Notes: generated by a model not told the origin, from the letters alone. DNA of 64,000 nucleotides from Cyanomargarita calcarea GSE-NOS-MK-12-04C (GCA_019359595.1 JAHHGZ010000027.1:51303-115302); one strand, 5' to 3'. Positions 9,125-19,332 are shown, counted from the first letter of the stretch. A program made the numbers and translations.

Positions 9125-9228
9125 TTTTTAAGAGTTAGGAATTAGGAGTTAAGAGTTAGGAGTTAGGAGTTGGAAGTTAGAAGTTTTGAACTCTTAACTC
9201 ATCACTCCTAACTCCTAACTTTTGAACC
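9125..9228. repeat. STRR with inverted heptamers between kdpA and kdpB
   Basis: Copies of GAGTTAG/GAGTTGG on one side face CTAACTC/CTTAACT on the other. The whole gap could therefore fold as one long imperfect stem-loop in the kdp transcript. An effect on the ratio of KdpA to KdpB is possible but not shown. Confidence 0.8.
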
Positions 9229-10914
9229 TTACCCTCCTGCGGCTAGTTTAAAACCTTCGGCAATTGGGCCTAATGCGAGAACTGGGAAGAATGTCAGTAC
9301 GCCTAATATCAAAATTACACCGGCGGTGACACCTGTAAACAGGGTAGTGTCAGTCCTAAGCGTGCCTCGGGTTTCGGGTACTGGTTGTTTGTGTGCCATG
9401 CTGTCGGCTAAAAGTAACATGGCAATAATCGGCACGTAGCGTCCCAGTAATATACTGAAAGCGGTGCTTAAGTTCCACCATAGAGTCCCATCGCCTAACC
9501 CTTCAAAACCGGACCCATTGTTAGCAGCGGCTGAGGTATATTCATAAACTACTTGGGAAATACCGTGAAATCCTGGATTGCTGATTCCTGATAGAGTTTG
9601 AGGATAAGCTAGAGCTAGAGCACTGGGAATTAAAACGGCGATCGGGTGAATCAAAAGGACGACGCTGGCAAGGACGATTTCTCGCTTTTCAATTTTGCGT
9701 CCCAAAAATTCTGGGGTGCGTCCCACCATCAATCCGGTCAAAAATACGGTCAGAATTAGGTAAATAAATAGGTAAGCTGTTCCAGTTCCTTGACCACCCC
9801 AGATAATCTGTAAAAACATATTTAATAGGGTGGAGAAACCTCCTGGTGCCATCAGAGAATCGTGCATTCCATTGACTGCACCACACATGGTTGCGGTAGT
9901 GGCGATCGCCCACAATGCTGTTTGTGCCCAGCCAAATCTGATTTCTTTGCCTTCTAAATTCGGCTGTTCGCTTCCCAATACCTTATTGATTAAGGGATTG
10001 CCTTGCATTTCACCAGCGGCTGTGACTCCAATTAAAACCACGAAAATTATAAACACCATCCAAAACAATAGCCAAGCTTGTTTGATGTTGTTGGCGAATA
10101 AGCCGTAGGTGTAAATCAACGATGCTGGAATCGAAATCATCGCAATGGTAGCGATTAAATTAGCCGCACTATTGGGATTCTCAAAAGGGTGAGCCGAGTT
10201 TGCACCAAAAAAACCGCCGCCATTTTCACCCAATTGTTTAATAATTTCAAAAGATGCAACTGGTCCTAAGGCTATGTATTGCGTCCCTCCTTCTAAAGTT
10301 TCTACTACCATCGTTCCGGCTAAAGTCTCGGGAACTCCCAACGCTAGTAAAACTATGGCACCAATAATTGAAATGGGTAGCAATATCCGCGTAATTCCAC
10401 GGGTAATATCTACATAAAAATTACCTAAAGGTCTACCTGTCAACCCTCGAATAAAGGCAATCCCGACTGCCAAGCCTGTAGCCGCTGAGACAAACATCAA
10501 AAAGCCCAAAGCCGATGTTTGACTGAAATAGCTGAAGGTTGTCTCACCGGAATAGTGTTGTTGGTCGGTATTCGTGAGAAAGGATATTGTTGTATGCAGT
10601 ACCGTATCCCAAGTGGGGGTACCTAATTTGTTAGGGTTAAATGGTAAAAGTCTCTGGAAAGATAGCAGTAAATATACAAAAACTCCCATGACTAGATTGC
10701 TAAACAGTATTGACCGGGCATACTGCCAACCCGTCATATCATCTTTGCTCCGCACCCCCCCTAGGGCGTAGATCAGTGCTTCTCCTCGATTTAATACGGG
10801 GTCAAGTAGTGTTTTTTCCCCCATAAAAACGCGGGCTATGTATTTTCCGAACAATGGGGCGATCGCTATTACGATAACCAGCGTTACCCCAATCTGAAAA
10901 AATCCTTGTCCCAT
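9229..10914 (-). CDS. kdpA: K+-transporting ATPase K+-binding subunit KdpA
   Basis: This 561-residue membrane subunit binds and conducts K+. About ten hydrophobic helices are visible. Pore-loop signatures of the KdpA/Ktr superfamily are recognisable: a loop around [14 protein letters not shown], then [19 protein letters not shown], then [14 protein letters not shown], then [16 protein letters not shown]. These are the four selectivity-filter regions. Its length is typical. It is the first gene of the operon, so the promoter should lie in 10915-11196. The order A-B-G-C-D matches that reported for Anabaena. Confidence 0.98.
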   Translation of the reverse strand: MGQGFFQIGVTLVIVIAIAPLFGKYIARVFMGEKTLLDPVLNRGEALIYALGGVRSKDDMTGWQYARSILFSNLVMGVFVYLLLSFQRLLPFNPNKLGTPTWDTVLHTTISFLTNTDQQHYSGETTFSYFSQTSALGFLMFVSAATGLAVGIAFIRGLTGRPLGNFYVDITRGITRILLPISIIGAIVLLALGVPETLAGTMVVETLEGGTQYIALGPVASFEIIKQLGENGGGFFGANSAHPFENPNSAANLIATIAMISIPASLIYTYGLFANNIKQAWLLFWMVFIIFVVLIGVTAAGEMQGNPLINKVLGSEQPNLEGKEIRFGWAQTALWAIATTATMCGAVNGMHDSLMAPGGFSTLLNMFLQIIWGGQGTGTAYLFIYLILTVFLTGLMVGRTPEFLGRKIEKREIVLASVVLLIHPIAVLIPSALALAYPQTLSGISNPGFHGISQVVYEYTSAAANNGSGFEGLGDGTLWWNLSTAFSILLGRYVPIIAMLLLADSMAHKQPVPETRGTLRTDTTLFTGVTAGVILILGVLTFFPVLALGPIAEGFKLAAGG

Positions 10915-11196
10915 ATATTTTGTACTCAGTTATTATATATACTGTTGTGGTCTACTTGTATTGCATACCGTTGTCTTGTAGTCTTATTAATTCTATATAA
11001 TTTTGACATTACAACTTTGCTGCAAATTTGCTGTTTAAAATTTCTCTAGTGTCGAAAAATACTTATCTATTTTTATCTTTCAAAAAGTACATTATATCTC
11101 TAAGAGTATTAATTTACACTTTTTCCTGGGCGAATTTCAACTATTAGAAAGAGAAAAGGAAATTTTTCATTGAGCATACAGCGATAGGAATTATGG
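10915..11196. other. A/T-rich leader upstream of kdpA
   Basis: No gene is visible. This is the likely site of the kdp promoter, read leftward. I could not pick out a convincing -35/-10 pair or a known operator. The other half of the gap is a dispersed repeat (11197-11345). Confidence 0.4.
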
Positions 11197-11345
11197 CGTT
11201 GCTGAATCCGGGTATGAATTGCTAAATTGACCCTCACCCTAGCCCTCTGTGCCAAGGGAGAGGGGACAAGAATTAAAAGCTCCCCTCTCCCCAAGGGAGA
11301 GGGGCTAGGAAGTGTGAGGGCAATTCATACCTCAATTCACCAACG
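11197..11345. repeat. 149-bp MITE-like palindromic repeat, copy 1
   Basis: Nearly the same sequence is found inverted at 51864-52005. Ends of the type CGTTGCTGAAT/ATTCACCAACG face each other, and inside are inverted blocks of CCCTCACCC and CCCTCTCCCCAAGGGAGAGG. No transposase is encoded, so it would be moved by enzymes from elsewhere. Confidence 0.85.
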
Positions 11346-11426
11346 CCGAAATTATATTGCATATTTGACATTGTTGTCGCAGAGATAATTATTTCTAGTC
11401 TATATCAATACGTTTTTTTTATATTT

Positions 11427-12566
11427 TTAATAATGATTTTGTGCATTACGCACAATGGTTTCAAAATCATCACAAAGCTTGTTAACTAAATCTTCGGTTT
11501 CCTTGAAAAAATAATCCCCAATCTCCCTACGATTTAAGACTTTATACTTGCGATAGATTTTGGCAAAATCATCATATATCTCATCTTCTGAGACATTAGA
11601 GTTGATTTTTACAACCAATCGTTTACCGTCATCGGCAATGCCTTTAATTTCTTTATCTAAAAATAGGGTATGAAGTTTTTTCTCGTCAAAGCCTGTTTGG
11701 AGTTTAGCCACGACGATAATTAAGCCGTTTTTCTTGAGAGCAAAGTTTTCTAAGACTTTCTCTTCACTGAGTCCATCATTAAGACCCGTAGCGCTTTGTT
11801 CGTCTTGGTTGCTGGAATAGATAATATAAATGGGAGCGTCGGCATATTTGGCGTATTTAGGCTGTTTGACCAGTTCGTTAAACTGTTGGGTCACTGCTTG
11901 TTTGTAGGCGATCGCGGCTTTGATTGAATACACCGCTAGCATGGCTTTGCCTGTACCCCGGATTTGGCGATAAACATCTTTGACGAGCAGATCGGCAATG
12001 TATTGGGCAATTGCATAGATGCGATCGCGGTTTTCGTAAATTTGCTTTTTATCAGCATCTTTGTAGTTGGGTGCCTCAAAGCCCTCTAGTTCGTTGCTGG
12101 GGAGGTCAAACAGCATCTTGGAGGCAACGGGGACAATGTTTTTCAGGGGGTTGAGAATGAAGCCGTCTTTTATGGCTTCGTTCATGGTGTAAGAGTCGAA
12201 GGGTTTAAACTTCTCACTGGCATTAATCAACATTACCCGCTCTTGGCGATCGCCGGGTTTATTCTTATTCAATACCCAAAGATAAGTATAAATGCCTGTG
12301 TTAAAAAACTCATCCGTTGGTAATTGGATCACCGCTTCCAAAATGTCTGAATCCAGCATCCATTTCCGAATATTGCTTTCTGCCGAACCCGCATCCCCAC
12401 TAAATAGCGTCGAGCCATTGTGAACCACAACTCCCATTCCGTTCGCATTCAGCTTCGATATCAAATGCTGCATAAACAACAACTGACCATCGGAAATTGA
12501 CGGTATATACTTAAACCGCTGAGTCTTGTCGTTCGTGATGTCCTTTTGATAACCCGCAAGGAACGT
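11427..12566 (-). pseudogene. Fused remnant of type I R-M genes: HsdM fragment joined to HsdR fragment
   Basis: The reading frame joins two different subunits. From about 12566 to 12200 it encodes the last part of an N6-adenine methylase (GVVVHNGSTLFSGDAGSAES, then DILEAVIQLPTDEFFNTGIY). From about 12200 on it encodes the C-terminal helicase half of HsdR (EAIKDGFILNPL, LAVYSIKAAIAYKQAV, IVVAKLQTGFDEKKLHTLFL). An ATG opens the ORF at 12482, but HsdM-like residues (FLAGYQKDITNDKTQRFKY) continue in frame upstream to the next gene without a start. The methylase catalytic NPPF motif, all of hsdS, and the nuclease and Walker A parts of HsdR are missing. A deletion between hsdM and hsdR that happened to keep frame explains this. 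The product is unlikely to be active. Confidence 0.85.
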
Positions 12567-12573
12567 AAAGCTT

Positions 12574-12822
12574 ATGAGTCAGACCTTTGAAATGGATGAT
12601 GACTTACGCCCCGAATACGACTTTACCCAACTCCCTGTTGTAGCCCGTGGTCAAGGACGTAAACGATCCATCCTAACTGTCCAGCTAGATCCTGATGTAG
12701 CAGAAATTTTCCCAGATTCTGGTGCAGTCAATGAAGGCTTGCGCCTATTGGTGAGACTGATTCAACAGGCACCATCTCAGCCAGGTACACAGTCTGTAAT
12801 TGCATCAAAAGAGCAGTCTTAA
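12574..12822 (+). CDS. Small conserved antitoxin-like protein
   Basis: This 82-residue protein has an acidic start (FEMDDDLRPEYDFTQLPVVARG) and a core VQLDPDVAEIFPDSGAVNEGLR. The core resembles the ribbon-helix-helix part of BrnA-type antitoxins, in which a strand with LDPDV is followed by a helix. Similar small proteins are common in cyanobacteria, often without a clear toxin. No toxin gene lies next to it. It starts at the edge of the decayed hsdM/hsdR remnant and is transcribed away from it. A weak AAGGAACG ribosome site lies upstream of the ATG. The BrnA comparison is tentative. Confidence 0.5.
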   Translation: MSQTFEMDDDLRPEYDFTQLPVVARGQGRKRSILTVQLDPDVAEIFPDSGAVNEGLRLLVRLIQQAPSQPGTQSVIASKEQS

Positions 12823-12947
12823 GTATGTAGAAACGCCGCCCAATGCACCCGACCGCCGAAAATTTATCTGTGGGCGTTCGAGGTTCTCGGCGGCGTGTGG
12901 TTGGGAACCTTATCAATTTAAAACCATCCTTTGAAACTCACCCACAG

Positions 12948-13424
12948 TTACTGTGATAATGCTTGCTTGACTTCGTTTTCAGTCAGTTTATGCGAATTCC
13001 AAAATTCTCTAACATTAATTGCTAAAGCAACGAGTGATGTTGATGTACCTATTAAAAAAAATACCAGTGCTGTGAGTGCGATCGTTGCAGATTGGGTTTG
13101 ATACGCAATCGCAATCATAAACATATTAATAACATACAACATCACTGCCAAGTACATAACCATAATTGCTTGATGTACTTGGATATAATGATTTAGGATT
13201 AGAGGTAATTCTGAGTCAATGTAATGCAGTCGCTCTTCCTTATAAGTCCATTCTTCGGCATTAGTAGTGACTAATTTTAGCCGTTCGCGTGACATATCCC
13301 GCAAGCGATTATTAAGACTGATATAACGCCCATGCATTCCATTCAAGATTAGCGCAGAAGCACTAATCATGACTACAGGAGCTAAGATATATTGCATCGC
13401 TCTGGCAGTAGTTTCGATACCCAT
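12948..13424 (-). CDS. DUF2721 family membrane protein
   Basis: This 158-residue protein has three hydrophobic helices: about residues 11-28 (ILAPVVMISASALILNG), 85-108 and 115-138. The central loop carries RYISLNNRLRDMSRER, the recognisable core of DUF2721. These proteins are widespread in cyanobacteria and proteobacteria and have no known function. It is a single gene; the next gene downstream on this strand is the hsdM/R remnant and upstream is priA, with ~245 bp before it. Confidence 0.8.
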   Translation of the reverse strand: MGIETTARAMQYILAPVVMISASALILNGMHGRYISLNNRLRDMSRERLKLVTTNAEEWTYKEERLHYIDSELPLILNHYIQVHQAIMVMYLAVMLYVINMFMIAIAYQTQSATIALTALVFFLIGTSTSLVALAINVREFWNSHKLTENEVKQALSQ

Positions 13425-13669
13425 GTTTATCGCATCAATAAATATTAAGTAATTTTTATGATGCTATATGCTGTAAAAAATTCTTTGTTGTCCCGAATAC
13501 GAGTAACTAAAGTGTCATGACCAAGTTGCAGCATAAACAACAAAATTTATGTATGGGACGATTCCAGTTAGCTTCTTATCTGGCTTCTCAAAACTGTGTT
13601 GTCAGCCAAGATGCATTAACTTCAAAATTTTGGGCTTCCGGACATTGGTACAAGATGCCATTGAACCGC

Positions 13670-16246
13670 TCACATAATATTCATCGGGTCTACATCAATG
13701 GTTAAACTCACAGATGGATGACAAAGCGATCGCACTTCTTCCCAAGGGGGTAATTGTGGCAAAACATCAGGGGCAATCTTTAGCAATATCTGCCAGCGAA
13801 AACGATTTGCTACTCGTAAAATACTAGCTGGTGCTGGGCCTAATATGTCTAATCCCTCTTGTTGGGGAAATGCAGTAGCTATTATAGTCGCAGTATTCTG
13901 CACTTGAATGGCATCCAAACTACTCAACCGCAATAAAATCAACCGGCCATAAGGAGGATAATTCAGGGCTTGTCGTTGTTCTAACTCACTATTAGTAAAC
14001 GACTCATAATCATACTTCTGTACAGCTTCAATTACTGGATGCTCGGTTGTGTAGGTTTGCATAATTACCCTCCCAGATTCTTCTCCTCTACCAGCACGTC
14101 CCGCTACCTGAGTTAGGGTTTGAAATGCCCTTTCGCTGGCACGATAGTCTGATAAATTTAGCAGTCCATCCGCAGCGACAACTCCTACCAATATCACCTG
14201 CGGTAAATCAAGTCCTTTGGTAAGCATTTGGGTTCCGACTAATAAATGTGCTTCACCCCTGGCAAACTCAGAAATTAATTTCCTATGTGCCCCTTTGGTG
14301 CGGGTGGTATCGCTATCAAAACGGATAAAACGCAAGTCGGGGAAATACTTTGCTAATTCCTCTGTCACCCGTTGAGTACCGCTACCGAAGAATTTGAGAT
14401 AAGGAGAGCCGCAGTCAGGGCAGCTTTTGGGATGCGGTGCGACATAATTACAGTAATGACATCGCAACAGTTGAGGTCCTTTGTTTTCAGTCTGATGATA
14501 GGCTAGCGAGACATCGCAGTGCGGACACTCCATCACATATCCACAACTCCGACAAGACACAAAAGTACTGTGTCCCCGACGATGGATAAATAGAATTCCT
14601 TGCTGATTGCGTTCTTGTAACTGCTGCAAAGCCGATTGCAGGGAACGGCTAAATATTGTCCGGTTTCCCGATAGCAACTCTTGCCGCATATCCACCACTT
14701 CTACAGGTGGTAGAGGGCGGGAGTTGATGCGTTCGGGGAGCCCGAGGTAATGAGTCCTGAGTGGAGGCCGTGGGGGAGTGGGGGAGTGGGGGGAATTTTC
14801 ACCGTCTCCCCCTTGTCCCACATCAGAGATACTCAACCAACTCTCCAAGGAAGGTGTGGCCGAACCCAATATCAGGGGACAATTTTCTAACTCTGCACGC
14901 CATTGAGCGACGGTACGGGCATGGTAGGTGGGGATGGGAAAGTCTTGTTTGAAGCTGCTATCGTGTTCTTCGTCTAAAATTATTAACCCCAGTTTCGGTA
15001 GGGGTGCAAATACGGCACTTCTGGTACCAATTACTACTTGAGGTTCGCCTGCGAGCATTTGCCGCCAGGTGTCGTATCGTTCCCCGTCAGAAAGGGCACT
15101 GTGATAAACGCTGACTTTGGTTCCAAAACGGGCGCTAAATCTATCAGTTAGTTGGGGTGTGAGTCCAATTTCTGGTACTAATACCAGAGCTGATTTTCCT
15201 TGACTGAGTATGGGCGCGATCGCTTGTAAGTATACTTCTGTTTTTCCCGAACCTGTGACGCCATGTAATAGCACAGTCGCAAGTTCGCTTATAGCTTGTA
15301 TCCTCTCTAATGCCTTAGCTTGAGCAGTTGTTAAAGATTTGGGGCGATCGCTTTCGACCGTCGGATTTTGTTCGCTCCTTAATACTTCCCGATCTTCGAT
15401 GACTATACAGCCCTTCTGCTGTAGCGTTTTCAAGCTAGAAATAGTTGTTTTACAAATAACCAGGAACTCCGAAACCCACAAATCACCGCCACGATCCCGT
15501 AACACTTTTAATATTTCCCGTTGGCGCTTGTTTAAGTCAATATAAAGTCCATCGTCTATGAGCGTTACTGCCTGTTTCGTCTGCGGTTTGGAATATCTCG
15601 GTACTTCCAAATAACTTTCAACCCACCCGCGTTTGAGCAATTGCTGGACTGCCCAGCGATATCCTTTTACCTGCCTGCTGAGGAATTTTAAGCTATAATC
15701 TCCAGATACTTGAGATTGGAGGATTTTTAAGATTTGAGCGGCAGAAGAAGGAAGAAATTCCTCAGCTCCATTCGGGATGCTTTCTGGCTTCAACCGAATC
15801 CGCCGTTGCGATCGCCCTAATAATCCTGGTGGTAGTGCAGTCCGTATAACTTGAATCAGTGGCGTGTAATAATACTGAGATACCTTTTCCATCAACGTCC
15901 AATAGCTATCTCGAAAAAAATCCTTTTGGATAACATCTTCCACTTCCTTGATTTTTTCCAATGCCAGATTCAGGGGAGGTTCCGCCAGCAAACGAATCGC
16001 AATTCCTCCTAATAATTGTGTACCAAAAGGCACACTCAAAATATCTCCTGGTTTTATTTCTAACCCAGTCGGCAATCGATAGGTATAGAGTTTTTCTTGT
16101 TTAACAGTTTCTGTCTCGCCCCCTGCAACTGGGATTTGAGAGTCTACCAGTACTTCCACCCAGCGATTTGGAATTGTGTTTGAATTATACTCTCCAACTG
16201 TGGATGCCACTATGATTTGCGGCAAACTGACATCGTTAATATACAT
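13670..16246 (-). CDS. priA: Primosomal protein N' (replication restart helicase PriA)
   Basis: PriA binds stalled forks, unwinds DNA 3'-5' and reloads the replicative helicase. In these 858 residues, the N-terminal 3'-end-binding region covers about 20-140, Walker A GVTGSGKT is at 329-336, DEEH at 425-428, and the zinc-binding cysteines follow (CRSCGYVMECPHCD, CHYCNY, CPDCGSPY). Motif VI (QVAGRAGRGEESGRVIMQT) and the C-terminus SLTIDVDPMNIM are typical. An unusual Gly/Ser/Pro-rich stretch (about 475-497) sits between the GSATPSLESW motif and LGLPERINSR, where most PriAs have a shorter linker; its DNA looks like G/C-rich repeat sequence. It is a single gene. Confidence 0.97.
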   Translation of the reverse strand: MYINDVSLPQIIVASTVGEYNSNTIPNRWVEVLVDSQIPVAGGETETVKQEKLYTYRLPTGLEIKPGDILSVPFGTQLLGGIAIRLLAEPPLNLALEKIKEVEDVIQKDFFRDSYWTLMEKVSQYYYTPLIQVIRTALPPGLLGRSQRRIRLKPESIPNGAEEFLPSSAAQILKILQSQVSGDYSLKFLSRQVKGYRWAVQQLLKRGWVESYLEVPRYSKPQTKQAVTLIDDGLYIDLNKRQREILKVLRDRGGDLWVSEFLVICKTTISSLKTLQQKGCIVIEDREVLRSEQNPTVESDRPKSLTTAQAKALERIQAISELATVLLHGVTGSGKTEVYLQAIAPILSQGKSALVLVPEIGLTPQLTDRFSARFGTKVSVYHSALSDGERYDTWRQMLAGEPQVVIGTRSAVFAPLPKLGLIILDEEHDSSFKQDFPIPTYHARTVAQWRAELENCPLILGSATPSLESWLSISDVGQGGDGENSPHSPTPPRPPLRTHYLGLPERINSRPLPPVEVVDMRQELLSGNRTIFSRSLQSALQQLQERNQQGILFIHRRGHSTFVSCRSCGYVMECPHCDVSLAYHQTENKGPQLLRCHYCNYVAPHPKSCPDCGSPYLKFFGSGTQRVTEELAKYFPDLRFIRFDSDTTRTKGAHRKLISEFARGEAHLLVGTQMLTKGLDLPQVILVGVVAADGLLNLSDYRASERAFQTLTQVAGRAGRGEESGRVIMQTYTTEHPVIEAVQKYDYESFTNSELEQRQALNYPPYGRLILLRLSSLDAIQVQNTATIIATAFPQQEGLDILGPAPASILRVANRFRWQILLKIAPDVLPQLPPWEEVRSLCHPSVSLTIDVDPMNIM

Positions 16247-17132
16247 AGTTTCTCGACTAGCCCAAATAAATATTTCTTTGGTTGTAGCGTTGCCTAATTA
16301 ACTGGGGGTTTCTAACTCTAAGTAGATGCTTCCTTTAAGAGAAAATGTATTTCGCAATACTTTCATAAGACATAATACTTGATAACTTTTGTTTTATGTA
16401 ACTCCCCAGACAATTTTCCAAAAAAAAAGGAGGCTGCGATCGCTATTGGAGCAAGGCTGGATCGAATTAAATCATAGTAGGTAAGACCTTCTTTATTGTA
16501 AGAGTCTGCTGAATCGGGTTAGCGCTTTTCCCCCTATTGGTAGATATTAATTCCTTTGGGTATATGAGATGCTTTTTACCAGCGAATACATTGCTCTAGT
16601 TTGCACCTGCATTTTGACATCCAAAGGAAAAGTTATCAAAGATGCAAAACACCAGTAGAAAGATTTAAATATCACAAATCTCAACTATGCATAGAAAGCA
16701 GGTAAAATTGCTAAAATACACTAAGATTTAAGAATTGAGAATTGATAGCTGAATCTTTTATATTTGTTAAGTTAAAGAAATTTTGATTGAGGGGGTTTGA
16801 CATATTTTGCAATTGCAAAAAAAAATAGAAGGATATGTGTTGGGAGTGGGATAATAAATTTTTGGTAAATGCCAGCAAGCATTTGAAGTGGTAAGTCTGG
16901 TTCCTTAAAAAAAACTAACTTCCACATTCAGGAACCTCCGGGACTAACTTTTACAGAGTCCCCACGATTGATTATTGAAGAGCTAGCTCCCGAGACTCGA
17001 CCCAAATCGCGGCTCGGAATACTTGCGTTGATGAGAAAAATTGAGCAAAAGATTGTATTTTTGCTGTTAAATGGGTGTATTTGTCCGTTAGAGAAAACTA
17101 TCAAGCCAAAAGCTCCCATTTGCGACTAAATT
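16247..17132. other. Long A/T-rich leader between priA and the sigma factor gene
   Basis: No coding region is convincing in these ~890 bp. A TTGACA hexamer stands at 16797-16802, but no good -10 follows at normal spacing. Such a long leader suggests regulated expression of the sigma gene. No NtcA-type site (GTA-N8-TAC) was recognised. Confidence 0.4.
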
Positions 17133-18302
17133 ATGTACCAAACAAAGCAACAGTCTCTAAAGGAAACTATGAATATTGCTGAATTGGGAACAATGGAAAT
17201 TATGGAAAATGTTGTTGACATTGAAGACCAAGCACTTGAAAGTTTAGAGATAGTGCCTTATGACGATCCCGTAGTTGGAGAAACTCTGGATTCAGAGGAG
17301 CGCGACGGGGATGCAATGGCAGCAGCCCGACCTTCAGGATATAACAAAACCGAGCATGATGATGCTGTGGGCGCGTTTTTTAAAGAAATGGCACGTTATC
17401 CATTACTCAAACCAGATGAAGAGGTGGAGTTAGCGCGGCGAGTGCGGTTTGTCGAGGAAGTCAAGGAAGTACAAGAAAATTTACAAACCCCAGAGAAAAA
17501 TGTTGTTAACAAAAGTGATGTCGCTTCTTCCTTAGGGATGACGGAAAAGCAATTAGAAAGTCGTCTATATCAAGGTAGGGTGGCGAAGCGCAAAATGATT
17601 CGCTCGAATTTGCGCCTTGTAGTGTCAATCGCCAAACGATATCTAAATCGGGGAGTCCCTTTCCTAGATTTGATCCAAGAAGGGGCAATGGGTTTAAATC
17701 GCGCTTCCGAGAAGTTCGATCCAGATAAAGGATATAAGTTTTCGACATACGCCTACTGGTGGATTAGACAGGCAATCACAAGAGCGATCGCTAACGATGC
17801 CCGGACAATTCGTTTACCGATACATATTGTTGAAAAACTTAACAAACTAAAAAAAGCCCAAAGAGAACTCAAGCAAAAATTATCTCGCAATCCTACAGAA
17901 GTAGAACTAGCCGAGGCTTTAGAAATTCCGCCGCAACAATTGCGCCAACTCCACCAGTTACGTCGGCAAGCACTTTCCCTCAACCACCGTGTCGGTAAAG
18001 AAGAAGATACGGAATTGATGGATTTGCTCGAAGATGAGGATAACCTCTCTCCAGAAGCGAAAATGAATGAAAGCATGATGCGTCAAGAGATTTGGGAAGT
18101 CTTGGGCGACGTGCTAACTCCTAGAGAGAAAGATGTGATTTCATTGCGGTACGGTTTGACAACCAGCGAACCCTGTACCTTAGAAGAAGTCGGGAATATG
18201 TTCAATCTTTCCCGCGAACGAGTCCGGCAAATTCAAAGCAAAGCCATGCGCAAACTGCGTCGTCCCCACATCGCCAAGCGTTTAAAAGGATGGCTGGTAT
18301 GA
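17133..18302 (+). CDS. sigC: Group 2 RNA polymerase sigma-70 factor, SigC-like
   Basis: This is a sigma factor that directs RNA polymerase to a subset of promoters. Of 389 residues, the first ~75 are acidic and variable. Region 1.2 is at about 77-110 (AVGAFFKEMARYPLLKPDEE), region 2 includes LRLVVSIAKRYLNRGVPFLD and KFSTYAYWWIRQAITRAIAN, region 3 follows, and region 4 has the helix-turn-helix CTLEEVGNMFNLSRERVRQI. It lacks the RpoD-specific N-terminus of the housekeeping SigA, so it is group 2. The KEMARYPLLK segment and the C-terminus RPHIAKRLKGWLV point to the SigC type, which in Anabaena is linked to early heterocyst development. The group is sure; the SigC assignment is less so. A second ATG lies at 17169. 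Confidence 0.85.
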   Translation: MYQTKQQSLKETMNIAELGTMEIMENVVDIEDQALESLEIVPYDDPVVGETLDSEERDGDAMAAARPSGYNKTEHDDAVGAFFKEMARYPLLKPDEEVELARRVRFVEEVKEVQENLQTPEKNVVNKSDVASSLGMTEKQLESRLYQGRVAKRKMIRSNLRLVVSIAKRYLNRGVPFLDLIQEGAMGLNRASEKFDPDKGYKFSTYAYWWIRQAITRAIANDARTIRLPIHIVEKLNKLKKAQRELKQKLSRNPTEVELAEALEIPPQQLRQLHQLRRQALSLNHRVGKEEDTELMDLLEDEDNLSPEAKMNESMMRQEIWEVLGDVLTPREKDVISLRYGLTTSEPCTLEEVGNMFNLSRERVRQIQSKAMRKLRRPHIAKRLKGWLV

Positions 18303-18382
18303 TTAATTTGTCATTGGTCATGGGTCATTAGTCATTGGAAACACAACCTAACACGATCCCCTCCGAGGTAGGATTATTAGAG

Positions 18383-18533
18383 TTCTTGCAAAAGTGCCAA
18401 AAAAGAAATAATTAACCGCAGCCTCGACACAGTAGGCGCTGTACGCCTTCTTGTACCCCTTTGGGGAAGCAAGCTATCGCGGAGCGTGCCGGAGGCAAGG
18501 GTAGGACGCAGATGAAAAAGACTTTTGCAAGAA
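18383..18533. mobile_element. 151-bp MITE with perfect 13-bp terminal inverted repeats
   Basis: TTCTTGCAAAAGT at 18383-18395 is the exact reverse complement of ACTTTTGCAAGAA at 18521-18533. The interior has blocks seen across Nostocales intergenic DNA (GGCGCTGTACGCCTTC, GCGGAGCGTGCCGGAGGC). It encodes nothing. No clear target duplication is seen. It separates the sigma gene from the acetyltransferase. Confidence 0.75.
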
Positions 18534-18567
18534 GTCTATTGACTAATGACATAGCAAGATCCCACTA

Positions 18568-19059
18568 ATGACTAATCGCGATTTGACTTTACGTTTTGCC
18601 GAACCAGATGATTGCTTTGTCCTATTTGACTTAATTAAAGGTTTAGCAGAGTACGAAAAATTGTCTCATGCCGTCACAGGTAATGCTCTAGCACTCAAAG
18701 AGCATCTATTTGGCTCTCCAAGATACGTCGAGGCGATTCTAGCTTTGTATCAAGGGCAAGCTGTCGGATTTGCCCTGTTTTTTTATAATTATTCAACATT
18801 CCTTACTAAGCCAGGAATCTACTTGGAGGATTTGTTTGTTTTACCAGAATATCGGCGACAAGGTATTGGTAAAGCTCTTTTAATTAAATTAGCCCAAATA
18901 GCACTGGAGCGCGATTGCGGGCGTTTAGAATGGAGTGTTTTGGATTGGAACGAATCAGCACAAGCATTCTATTGTCGGATGGGAGCATCAATCCTAGATG
19001 ATTGGCGAATTTGTCGCGTTGCTGACGAGGCACTCTTGAAGTTGGGAAGTGGGGATTGA
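18568..19059 (+). CDS. GNAT family N-acetyltransferase
   Basis: This 163-residue protein has the GNAT fold. It begins LRFAEPDDCFVLFDLIKGLA, then has the acetyl-CoA pyrophosphate loop at about 95-106 (LPEYRRQGIGKALL), and then the C-terminal helix ending in WNESAQAFYCRMGA. The order FFYNYSTFLTKPGIYLEDLF resembles the spermidine/thialysine acetyltransferase (SSAT-like) branch, where the substrate is an amine. The actual substrate is not known. The ATG at 18568 follows the MITE closely; no strong ribosome site is seen. Confidence 0.85.
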   Translation: MTNRDLTLRFAEPDDCFVLFDLIKGLAEYEKLSHAVTGNALALKEHLFGSPRYVEAILALYQGQAVGFALFFYNYSTFLTKPGIYLEDLFVLPEYRRQGIGKALLIKLAQIALERDCGRLEWSVLDWNESAQAFYCRMGASILDDWRICRVADEALLKLGSGD

Positions 19060-19332
19060 GGAGTCGGAATTTCTCCAAAAATGTCATCTATCCAATCTCT
19101 TCCTTTGGGTAGTTTTTCATTGAGATTGAAATGTATAAAAAAAGACATATAGTTTCTTTCTAAGAATAGATGACTGTTCCTTTGAAATATTCCTGAATCG
19201 CGAATTCAAAGTCCCAATCTCAACTGATTTCGGCGAAGTATGACAGCCTGTCTTTTGACGAAGGGAGCAGATAAACTGAGAATTATAAAGGATATTCCAC
19301 TGAATATGTTTTTGTCGCAGAGAGAACACAAA

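Noticed and set aside
13517..13705. 62-codon ORF overlapping the end of priA
   Set aside because: It overlaps priA on the other strand, has no family features and no good ribosome site.
16928..17119. 63-codon ORF upstream of the sigma factor
   Set aside because: No domain or ribosome site; it lies in a leader region.
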